Positions 33,971-39,635 of a stretch of 39,635 nt of DNA are shown here, in pieces. Origin of the DNA: Desulfobulbaceae bacterium (lineage in GTDB: Bacteria > Desulfobacterota > Desulfobulbia > Desulfobulbales > Desulfocapsaceae). The translations under genes and the position numbers were made by a program. How positions within the stretch are numbered: position 1 is the first letter of the stretch; every line of letters begins with the position of its first letter. Where the stretch lies: positions 1 through 39,635 of the forward strand of contig JAFLKM010000069.1 of NCBI GenBank assembly GCA_019163335.1. Reading direction: 5' to 3'. The notes under the pieces were generated by a model that worked only from the letters and a program-made list of their open reading frames with translations, ran no database searches and was not told where the DNA came from.

Positions 33971-35485
33971 ATGCAGGACATACAATTAACATCCACCCAA
34001 CAAGAAGTTTCCAGGCTGTCGCACAACAGTAAGATGCTGTTCGACCTCTTCCCGGACATGCTTTTGATCATTAAAGATGATTTCGTCATCGAGCAAATGA
34101 ACACGGCTGCCAAAGCTAAACTTGGCGAAGTGCAGGGACGCAAATGTTATCAGGTCATCATGGGCCTTGCAAATCCTTGCGAGACCTCTCTTTGCCCATT
34201 TTCCTGTATGATTGGCGACAAACAATGCGGAAAGGTTTTAGAGAGAAAACTCCATGATAATTTCTATGTGGAGTACACCTATGTTCCCTTTGAGGGATAT
34301 CGTCAGGACAAGCTTATTCTTGTTGTCCTCCGCGACATTACCCAAAAGAAGCTGCACGAGTTGGAACTTGAAAAGTACAGCACTGATATCGAAAAGATCC
34401 TCCGCGAAAAAATTTCCGTTTTAACGGCAACAGAACAAGAACGACAGCAGTTATCCACTGAGATTAATTATCTCAAGAAAGAGACCGAGCGCCTTGGCGA
34501 CCGCGATAAAATGATCGGGGAAAGCAACCACGTCCGAGTCCTTCGCGAAACGATTTACCAGGTCGCCGAATCAAACGCCACCATCCTTATCACCGGTGAA
34601 TCCGGCACAGGCAAGGAACTGATCGCCGACCTGATCTACAAACACAGCAGCAAAAAGAAAAGAAGGTATCTCAAATTCAACTGTGCTGCTGTCTCTGAAA
34701 GTTTGCTTGAAAGCGAACTGTTCGGTTATGAAAAAGGAGCCTTCACCGGGGCCTCATCAGTCAAAAAAGGGAAATTCGAAGAGGCAGATGGCGGCACTAT
34801 CTTCCTTGATGAAATCGGTGACATAAGCCCCAAGATGCAGTCTTCGTTGTTGCGGGTACTTCAGAACGGTGAAATCCTGCGTGTAGGATCCAATCATCCC
34901 ATTGCCATCAATGTCAGAATTATTGCCGCGACAAATATCAACCTTGCCGAGGCCGTGAAGAAAGGTCAGTACCGGGAAGATCTCTACTATCGATTGAACG
35001 TTATCAACCTGCACCAGGTCCCTCTGCGCGAGCGAAAAGAAGATATCATCCTCCTTGCCACCAACTTTCTCATAAAATACCGGGAACGGTTTAACAAAGA
35101 AGTCTCGTTCCTTCCCAACAGTGTGGTAGAGAAATTGCTGGCCTATGATTGGCCCGGCAACGTGCGTGAGCTGGAAAATGTCATTCAACGGGCCGTACTG
35201 CTCTCAAGAAATGGGATGATTACCCCCAAAAGCCTGGATATCACCCTCAAGAAGCCAACCCCGCTTCTGGATAGTGACAATCCAACCTCTCCCATGGACA
35301 AGTTCCTCAACCTTCCCCTCAAAAAGAGCATCTCTCTCTTTGAAGCAGAGCTCATTTCCACAACCCTGAAAAAATGCTCGGGAAAGACAGATAACGTTTC
35401 TGAGCAGCTCGGCGTTGCCAAAACAACGCTTTACGAAAAAATGAAGCGATACGGAATTACGTCTAAGATTTGGATGGACAGATGA
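33971..35485 (+). CDS. Sigma-54-dependent transcriptional activator (PAS-AAA+-Fis)
   Basis: 504 residues. A PAS domain at about 20-130 contains a cysteine-rich loop (RKCYQVIMGLANPCETSLCPFSC). A coiled coil spans about 135-190. The AAA+ domain follows: Walker A GESGTGKE from residue 209, the sigma-54 contact GAFTGA from residue 256, Walker B IFLDEIGD with Asp280, and the arginine-finger region REDLYYRLN. A Fis-type HTH is at the C-terminus (NVSEQLGVAKTTLYEKMKRYGI). Unlike PrsR, the activator often linked to XrtA loci, it has no receiver domain. It is the likely regulator of the -24/-12 promoters of the PilZ and PEP-CTERM genes downstream. No strong ribosome-binding site is seen before this ATG. 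Confidence 0.9.
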   Translation: MQDIQLTSTQQEVSRLSHNSKMLFDLFPDMLLIIKDDFVIEQMNTAAKAKLGEVQGRKCYQVIMGLANPCETSLCPFSCMIGDKQCGKVLERKLHDNFYVEYTYVPFEGYRQDKLILVVLRDITQKKLHELELEKYSTDIEKILREKISVLTATEQERQQLSTEINYLKKETERLGDRDKMIGESNHVRVLRETIYQVAESNATILITGESGTGKELIADLIYKHSSKKKRRYLKFNCAAVSESLLESELFGYEKGAFTGASSVKKGKFEEADGGTIFLDEIGDISPKMQSSLLRVLQNGEILRVGSNHPIAINVRIIAATNINLAEAVKKGQYREDLYYRLNVINLHQVPLRERKEDIILLATNFLIKYRERFNKEVSFLPNSVVEKLLAYDWPGNVRELENVIQRAVLLSRNGMITPKSLDITLKKPTPLLDSDNPTSPMDKFLNLPLKKSISLFEAELISTTLKKCSGKTDNVSEQLGVAKTTLYEKMKRYGITSKIWMDR

Positions 35486-35491
35486 TCTCAT

Positions 35492-35507
35492 TGGTCTATT
35501 TATTGCA
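35492..35507 (+). promoter_or_regulatory. Possible sigma-54 promoter of the PilZ gene
   Basis: TGGTCTATTTATTGCA has GG and GC exactly 12 bp apart and a consensus TTGCA -12 box; the -24 box (TGGTCT) deviates from TGGCAC. Predicted start of transcription is near 35518, giving a leader of about 55 nt. Confidence 0.45.
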
Positions 35508-35572
35508 GTGTATTTTGCATGTTTTAATAACACAGCAATAGCTTTTTTTACTAATGACTCCAAAGGGAATGA

Positions 35573-36118
35573 ATGGGAACATCAACTGACAAAGTGCCAG
35601 AGAAATGCATTTACTTATTAAAAGAAATGCAGGCATGCACCCTTCGACCCGACGGCGTGTACATCCCACCACGGATGCACCTGCTGACATATTGTCAGAT
35701 CGGTAATTATCTTAATTGCCCAACGTACGAAAAATATTGCCCAATGGAAACCCAGACCATGAAAAAAGAGATGCAGGAACATGGAGGAAGGCGGCGTTTT
35801 TTGCGTATCCCCAAGAAGCACAAGGTCTTAATCCAGACCTGTGATTCTATTGGCACGGTGATCGGCTCTTTTTCTGAGCAGGCGTTGACTCTGGATTACA
35901 GCCAAGGAGGAATGCGCATCCAGCTGGATAGCCAAATTCCAGCCGACAGCCTCCTTCGATTCGATTTTGGCAATGATTTTGTCGTGCCCCAACTGCAGGG
36001 AATCGCCAAGCTCTGCTGGCACCGAAAAACCGATACCAGCCCCCAGGGCATGGAGGCCGGCCTGATCTTCAAAGATCATTTCAGCCAGGCCGTGCTCGCT
36101 GTGCAGACGGAGCAATAA
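35573..36118 (+). CDS. PilZ-domain c-di-GMP-binding protein with N-terminal cysteine cluster
   Basis: 181 residues. The PilZ domain (about 73-178) has both ligand motifs: RRFLR (Arg74-x3-Arg78) and DYSQGG (Asp108-x-Ser110-x2-Gly113). The first 60 residues contain five cysteines (12, 22, 41, 49, 56), the last three spaced C-x7-C-x6-C, suggesting a zinc or iron-sulfur binding site. It could sense c-di-GMP and link it to exopolysaccharide output. AGGGA lies 6 nt before the ATG, and a -24/-12-like promoter lies about 65-80 bp upstream. It is followed by several hairpins before the convergent PEP-CTERM gene. Confidence 0.85.
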   Translation: MGTSTDKVPEKCIYLLKEMQACTLRPDGVYIPPRMHLLTYCQIGNYLNCPTYEKYCPMETQTMKKEMQEHGGRRRFLRIPKKHKVLIQTCDSIGTVIGSFSEQALTLDYSQGGMRIQLDSQIPADSLLRFDFGNDFVVPQLQGIAKLCWHRKTDTSPQGMEAGLIFKDHFSQAVLAVQTEQ

Positions 36119-36221
36119 CAGTTTCACCCCGCCTTGTAATACCTCCATCTTTTCCCCGGGTTCCCTTGCAGTGCATGGAATCCCCTGAAAAATCAGGAAA
36201 TCAAGAGACTCTCGCTTTACC

Positions 36222-36262
36222 ATTCCTCTGGTTTACATGTAGCGCATGGGAACCAGAGGAAT
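36222..36262. terminator. Inverted repeat after the PilZ gene
   Basis: ATTCCTCTGGTT and AACCAGAGGAAT are perfect 12-bp arms around a 17-nt loop. On the plus strand it is followed by A rather than T residues, so it is only a possible terminator or transcript-end hairpin for the PilZ gene. Confidence 0.35.
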
Positions 36263-36293
36263 AAAAAAACCTCGATGACAAACGTCAACGAGG
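36263..36293 (-). terminator. Rho-independent terminator of the minus-strand PEP-CTERM gene
   Basis: On the minus strand CCTCGTTGAC pairs with GTCATCGAGG (one mismatch) around a short loop and is followed by seven T residues (A-run 36263-36269 on the plus strand). It is about 60 bp after the stop of the PEP-CTERM gene. Confidence 0.75.
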
Positions 36294-36299
36294 TTAACC

Positions 36300-36332
36300 T
36301 GACCTGATCGGGCTCTTAGCCCGATCAGGTCA
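36300..36332. repeat. Perfect 14-bp inverted repeat downstream of the PEP-CTERM gene
   Basis: TGACCTGATCGGGC (36300-36313) and GCCCGATCAGGTCA (36319-36332) with a 5-nt loop. A very stable hairpin just after the stop codon; without a T-run on either side it may protect the 3' end of the mRNA or act with the adjoining terminator. Confidence 0.7.
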
Positions 36333-36353
36333 GCAAAACAACTTCGAACAACC

Positions 36354-37073
36354 TTATTTCTTTATACGGCGACGCACAGCACCAGCCAAGGCGGTCAAAC
36401 CGGTACCAAACAACAGCATGGTAGCTGGCTCAGGAACGGGGGTAACTTCTGCTTTGATATAAATACGGTCATCAACATTGGCACCAAAATTATTTTCTGA
36501 CCAAATCCACATAGCATCAGCACCTATGCCTGTAATGGCTTGGCTTCCATTACCATCCCACCAGATTGATTTACCATTAACAGTTGGTCCATCCCCAACG
36601 AGAGGATTTACAAGAGATCCATCACCATTCTTGGCATATTCAGTAACCGTTACCCAATCCCAATCTGAAAAATTATCAGTATCTTCGTAAGATTTGTCTT
36701 TAATAGCATATTGCCAAGTTACATTACTGTATAATGGAGCAGCAGCTCCAAAATTAATTTGCCCCAGAAACCCAGCAGGATTTGAGGTTGACCCATCTCC
36801 AGAATTGTCTACATCCCAAACCATCTGAAATGTTTTTCCAACTTCAAGATTTAAAATTGCACTATCAGCTAATTTCCAGTCGTTATAATGAGTAAGAGCC
36901 GCGATATTTACTGTAGTTGCGAGAGCAGCTTCTTTCTGAATGTACCATGTATTCAAAATATTATCCGCCGTGAAAGTAGCGGTTACATTGATTGATGTGG
37001 CCATAGCACTTCCTGCTACCAAACCAACCCCTGCCATTGCCAACAAAGCACCTGTTAAAATTGTCTTTTTCAT
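36354..37073 (-). CDS. PEP-CTERM sorting-domain protein (first substrate)
   Basis: 239 residues. A Sec signal peptide (MKKTILTGALLAMAGVGLVAG, cleavage near SAMA, residue 25) is followed by a secreted domain rich in Asp, Asn, Trp and Thr with no recognised fold. The sorting tail is complete: VPEPATMLLFGTG (PEP at 214-216), a hydrophobic segment, and the basic end RRRIKK. Exosortase is expected to cleave near the PEP motif and pass the protein to the cell surface or polymer. AGGAG lies 9 nt before the ATG. A -24/-12-like sequence lies about 95-110 bp upstream. Confidence 0.92.
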   Translation of the reverse strand: MKKTILTGALLAMAGVGLVAGSAMATSINVTATFTADNILNTWYIQKEAALATTVNIAALTHYNDWKLADSAILNLEVGKTFQMVWDVDNSGDGSTSNPAGFLGQINFGAAAPLYSNVTWQYAIKDKSYEDTDNFSDWDWVTVTEYAKNGDGSLVNPLVGDGPTVNGKSIWWDGNGSQAITGIGADAMWIWSENNFGANVDDRIYIKAEVTPVPEPATMLLFGTGLTALAGAVRRRIKK

Positions 37074-37167
37074 TTTCCACTCCTAATTGAAATTAATATT
37101 TAGCTACTAATCATTATTTCACAACCGGAAGCCTACCGTCATGAATCCCATCCTATATTTAAAACCA

Positions 37168-37183
37168 TACAAATATCATGCCA
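37168..37183 (-). promoter_or_regulatory. Sigma-54-like promoter facing the first PEP-CTERM gene
   Basis: On the minus strand TGGCATGATATTTGTA; it differs from the right-facing promoter TGGCATAATATTTGCA at only two positions. The -12 dinucleotide is GT instead of GC, so activity is uncertain. Predicted leader about 80 nt. Confidence 0.5.
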
Positions 37184-37273
37184 AAAGCGTTTTTCAGCTG
37201 AAATAAAAAACAGACGTGAAAAGATACAACAAAAACAACCTATTAGCGTCATTCCCATATCATTAGATTTATA

Positions 37274-37302
37274 CAGTCTTCAACTAGCTATCCAGTCTTC
37301 AA
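37274..37302 (-). promoter_or_regulatory. Tandem 10-bp repeats, possible activator site
   Basis: On the minus strand TTGAAGACTG occurs twice with starts 19 bp apart, about two helical turns, 90-120 bp upstream of the left-facing -24/-12 sequence. This is a typical position and phasing for an enhancer-binding protein. Confidence 0.35.
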
Positions 37303-37535
37303 AAAATATCCTTCCCTCCTCCCATTCCCTTGAAAAAACCGTTAAACCAACCAGAAATTTCCCGATTTCCGGAAGGATCAACCGCAAAAAAACAGAAAAA
37401 CAAATAACACATTGAAATTACGCTTCTTATTTATTCCTGTTTTCCAGAATAAAATTTCGGAAACCCGTAAAAGCTAAAAAAAACGAGGGAAAAAGGGGCT
37501 GAAAAAACGAAAAATGGAAGCTGATTTATTTATTG

Positions 37536-37578
37536 TTAACCTCAAAAGGGATTTAATCGTCCCAAACTGAATATTTAA
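37536..37578 (+). promoter_or_regulatory. 43-bp element, copy a (possible enhancer of sigma-54 promoter 1)
   Basis: Starts TTAACCTCAAAAGGGA and contains the dyad GGGA-N8-TCCC. It matches the copy at 37700-37742 in 38 of 43 positions by my alignment. It ends 68 bp before promoter 1. Confidence 0.6.
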
Positions 37579-37646
37579 AGTAAAAAAAAGTACGAATTAT
37601 TTTCCCAAGGATTACTTTGAATTTTCCACAACAAGAAACATGGCGC

Positions 37647-37662
37647 TGGCATAATATTTGCA
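37647..37662 (+). promoter_or_regulatory. Sigma-54 promoter 1 of the second PEP-CTERM gene
   Basis: TGGCATAATATTTGCA: GG and GC are 12 bp apart, with TGGCA and TTGCA boxes, close to the sigma-54 consensus TGGCAC-N5-TTGCW. Transcription would begin near 37674 and pass through the second 43-bp element. Confidence 0.7.
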
Positions 37663-37699
37663 TTCAATTCAGCCAAAAAAAAGGACCTAATTTGTTCTA

Positions 37700-37742
37700 T
37701 TAACCTCATAAGGGATTTTATCGTCCCAAACTGGATAGTTAT
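37700..37742 (+). promoter_or_regulatory. 43-bp element, copy b (possible enhancer of sigma-54 promoter 2)
   Basis: Starts TTAACCTCATAAGGGA, with the same GGGA-N8-TCCC dyad followed by AAACTGGATAG. It ends 49 bp before promoter 2, with its centre about 100 bp upstream of the predicted start, a usual enhancer distance. Confidence 0.6.
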
Positions 37743-37791
37743 GCTTTTCGTTTGAATAAAAATCCCGACGCCAACACATCCCATCTCGTAA

Positions 37792-37807
37792 TGGCATGAA
37801 TGTTGCT
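37792..37807 (+). promoter_or_regulatory. Sigma-54 promoter 2 of the second PEP-CTERM gene
   Basis: TGGCATGAATGTTGCT with correct 12-bp GG/GC spacing. Transcription would start near 37819, giving a leader of about 60 nt before the ATG at 37882. Confidence 0.7.
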
Positions 37808-37881
37808 TTGAAGGGAGCAGTCATCGCTTGCATCCCCAAGTTGATTTTTACTTAACAAATAGTTTAACAAGGAGAACATGT

Positions 37882-38724
37882 ATGAAAAATCGTCAGCTGA
37901 AATTCATCCCGGCGGCACTGGCCGTTGCCTCTGTTGGCACTCTTCTCTTGAGTGCAGGCATCGCCTCTGCAACCGCCTACGGCACTAACATTACGCGATT
38001 TGATGGTGTTGTTTCAAATCCTACTGGCATAGCCCCTCTTTATGAAGACAACGAAGTAGAACCGGGGATGGCAACAGGCCAATTCTGGGATCTGGAAGGC
38101 TTTTTCCTTAAAAAAAGTACAAAAACCGAACTGACCATTGTTAGTGGCTATAATTTTTATACCGGATATGACAACATAAAGGCTGGTGATGTCTTTATAG
38201 ACACCAATGGCGATGTTGTCATCTCACCAGATTCCATCGTCGGTCCATACAACGGCTACGACAATGTTTCAAACAAACTCTTTCGTTATGAGTACGTTCT
38301 GGATGTTAACTGGGTAGCAGGGACATTCGACATCATACAACTTAGCAATAGCTCCCTACTTAAAATCGGCAAATATGGTGATGATTATAACTTGCCATCT
38401 AATCCCTGGATATATCTCAATGGTGGGACTGATGTTGGTGGTGGTACCTTCACCCGTTACGATATGGCATCACAAAATCAGGTTGCTGCAGGAACAGGCC
38501 TACAAGGATGGGATGGTAATAACAACCATTTCGTCGCCACCTTTGACATTTCCACTATTGACCTCAGAAATGGTGGCTTGTTTCACAATACGATGGAATG
38601 TGGCAATGACAACCTGATCGGCAAGGTTGCTCCAGTGCCAGAGCCGGCCACCATGCTTCTCTTCGGCACCGGTATTGCCGGGCTTGTAGGCTCAATGCGT
38701 CGGCGGAAGCTGAACAAGAAATAA
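37882..38724 (+). CDS. PEP-CTERM sorting-domain protein (second substrate)
   Basis: 280 residues from ATG 37882, preceded by AAGGAG at 7 nt; the frame stays open to a TTG at 37828 but the signal peptide starts here. The signal peptide runs to about residue 30 (cleavage after GIASA). The secreted domain is rich in Asn, Gly, Tyr and Asp and is of unknown fold. The tail VPEPATMLLFGTG (PEP at 253-255), a hydrophobic segment and RRRKLNKK is nearly the same as in the divergent gene, so the same exosortase should process both. Cysteine is almost absent. Two tandem sigma-54 promoters precede it and a strong terminator follows. Confidence 0.92.
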   Translation: MKNRQLKFIPAALAVASVGTLLLSAGIASATAYGTNITRFDGVVSNPTGIAPLYEDNEVEPGMATGQFWDLEGFFLKKSTKTELTIVSGYNFYTGYDNIKAGDVFIDTNGDVVISPDSIVGPYNGYDNVSNKLFRYEYVLDVNWVAGTFDIIQLSNSSLLKIGKYGDDYNLPSNPWIYLNGGTDVGGGTFTRYDMASQNQVAAGTGLQGWDGNNNHFVATFDISTIDLRNGGLFHNTMECGNDNLIGKVAPVPEPATMLLFGTGIAGLVGSMRRRKLNKK

Positions 38725-38757
38725 GCTCACATCTTCAACATTTCCCCTTTTATCTCC

Positions 38758-38792
38758 GGGCGGAACCATTTTGGTTCCGCCCTTCTTTTTTT
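38758..38792 (+). terminator. Rho-independent terminator after the second PEP-CTERM gene
   Basis: GGGCGGAACC and GGTTCCGCCC form a perfect 10-bp stem with a 5-nt loop, followed by TTCTTTTTTT. It is 33 bp after the stop codon. Confidence 0.9.
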
Positions 38793-38939
38793 CTGGTTGC
38801 AAGAAAACAAACTCACAAAAAGCCAGGATTGCACATCTTTTTGAAATTGGGGACAGACCGGAATACCCATTGTTTTATGACCACTTGGCCGGATTATTTA
38901 TCAATCCGCTTTACCGTCCAAACCTTACCACCGCCGGTT

Positions 38940-39470
38940 TCATGCAAGTACCTTCCCCACATCCCGCCAGGCAAGAAGTCGGGCAGTAGAACGCTGTTGC
39001 GATGTCTCGCCACCGTAAACGACCACATTGTCAATATTCAGAGACAGGCCTGCCTCCTGGACTCTTTCGGCTAACCGTTCAAAACCTTTGAAAAAATCAG
39101 CGGCGGCCGTAGCTCCGGATTTGACTTCAACCGCATGCAGATTGTTACCGCGTTGAGACAGGACATCTATTTCCAGCCCCCAACTTTCGCGGTAATGATG
39201 AAGAATCGGCTGCTCTCCTGCATGGGCCAGCGTTTTATACATTTCCGACACCACCCAGCTTTCAAAAATAGCGCCGCGCAAAGGGTGTTGCCGCAGTTGC
39301 CCGGGCTCCCTGATCTGCAACAGGGCGCAGATCAGGGAGCTGTCCAGAAAATGGAGCCTGGGAGCTTTGACGACCTGCTTCCGGACATTGACAGGCCAGG
39401 CCGGCAACCGATGGACAATATAGCTCGCCTCCAGAATCGACAACCACGATCTGGCGGTATTGTGGAAATC
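38940..39470 (-). pseudogene. C-terminal remnant of a DUF4143-type AAA ATPase
   Basis: The readable part (HNTARSWLSILEASYIVHRL, then LRGAIFESWVVSEMYK, YRESWGLEIDVL, and EVKSGAT) is the DUF4143 domain found at the C-terminus of AAA_14 ATPases. The PD-(D/E)xK-like pattern E-x-D...E-x-K is visible. The N-terminal ATPase half (about 200 residues) is absent. Upstream of residue HNTAR the frame stays open to a stop at about 39592 but no longer resembles the family. The first internal ATG is at 39443, so a 167-residue product could be made, but it would lack the ATPase. Confidence 0.7.
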
Positions 39471-39635
39471 ATGATGAAATCTTCTTTTGATAAATTGACA
39501 ATCAACTTTAACCCGTTGGAAATGGCTGAAAAAAATTGCTTTGAGCTGCTTGATTTTACTGCCCAGGATGCTTTGCCGTTATAACCTGAAAGTCGGATAA
39601 AGCGTACACTATTTGGTGTCCACCCCCAAGTACTT

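Larger units (their letters stand above)
37074..37881. other. 808-bp divergent regulatory region between two PEP-CTERM genes
   Basis: A+T-rich and without coding character. It contains one -24/-12-like sequence facing left (37168-37183), two facing right (37647-37662 and 37792-37807), a pair of 43-bp direct repeats (37536-37578 and 37700-37742), and a pair of 10-bp direct repeats (37274-37283 and 37293-37302). Confidence 0.8.

Noticed and set aside
37536-37742. c-di-GMP riboswitch in the leader of the second PEP-CTERM gene
   Set aside because: The conserved 43-bp unit lacks the known c-di-GMP-I or -II core sequences, and one copy lies upstream of the promoter where it would not be transcribed from it.
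39585-39635. Possible insertion-sequence end at the right border (GTACACTATTTGGTGTCC)
   Set aside because: No partner end, no transposase and no terminal motif I can assign with confidence.
1-39635. CRISPR array, tRNA or rRNA genes
   Set aside because: No regularly spaced direct repeats of CRISPR type and no recognisable tRNA or rRNA sequence found by eye; a tRNA scan was not possible.

Overview
The window looks like chromosomal DNA of a Gram-negative, Desulfobacterota-like (deltaproteobacterial) organism. The reasons are a PEP-CTERM/XrtA-type exopolysaccharide gene set, sigma-54 regulation, many multidomain two-component and c-di-GMP proteins, outer-membrane proteins, and a short COG2509-type FAD protein. 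No rRNA or marker gene fixes the taxon, so this placement is inference. The DNA from about 2 to 23 kb is fairly G+C-rich. From about 23.7 kb onward it becomes visibly more A+T-rich and is interrupted by palindromic repeats.

Left part (1-23.5 kb): a multi-PAS/GAF sensor that ends where its kinase domain should begin, next to what looks like an IS66-type end; an FAD oxidoreductase; a small coiled-coil protein; a metal-type ABC transporter pair (ATPase and permease); a class-I glutamine amidotransferase carrying an in-frame palindromic insertion; a hybrid sensor kinase (REC-HisKA-HATPase-REC-HPt); a run of a single-domain response regulator, rsmB, and a MacA/MacB-like export system with two permeases; a DUF3616 protein; an overlapping pair of histidine kinase and REC-GGDEF-EAL phosphodiesterase/cyclase; a methyltransferase; and an NfeD/stomatin pair.

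Right part (23.7-38.8 kb): a PEP-CTERM-associated exopolysaccharide locus. It holds an ExeA-like AAA ATPase fused to an OmpA domain, a phosphatase-like protein, the PrsT TPR lipoprotein, a Wza-type export protein, an outer-membrane beta-barrel protein, a Wzz-type chain-length protein, a BY-kinase-like ATPase, a PAS-AAA+-Fis sigma-54 activator, a PilZ protein, and two divergent PEP-CTERM substrate genes. The exosortase and the glycosyltransferases are not in the window. The window ends in a truncated DUF4143-type ATPase remnant.

The most interesting signals are regulatory or structural. (1) Upstream of the second PEP-CTERM gene, a 43-bp element plus a near-perfect sigma-54 -24/-12 promoter occurs twice in tandem, and a related -24/-12 sequence faces the other PEP-CTERM gene. 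With the adjacent sigma-54 activator this suggests a local regulon. (2) A family of about 78-bp two-hairpin repeats has conserved ends and a conserved internal loop but a different, still complementary, inner stem in each full copy. One copy is inserted in frame (exactly 26 codons) in the glutamine amidotransferase gene. (3) The exopolysaccharide genes are separated by several unrelated palindromic repeats.
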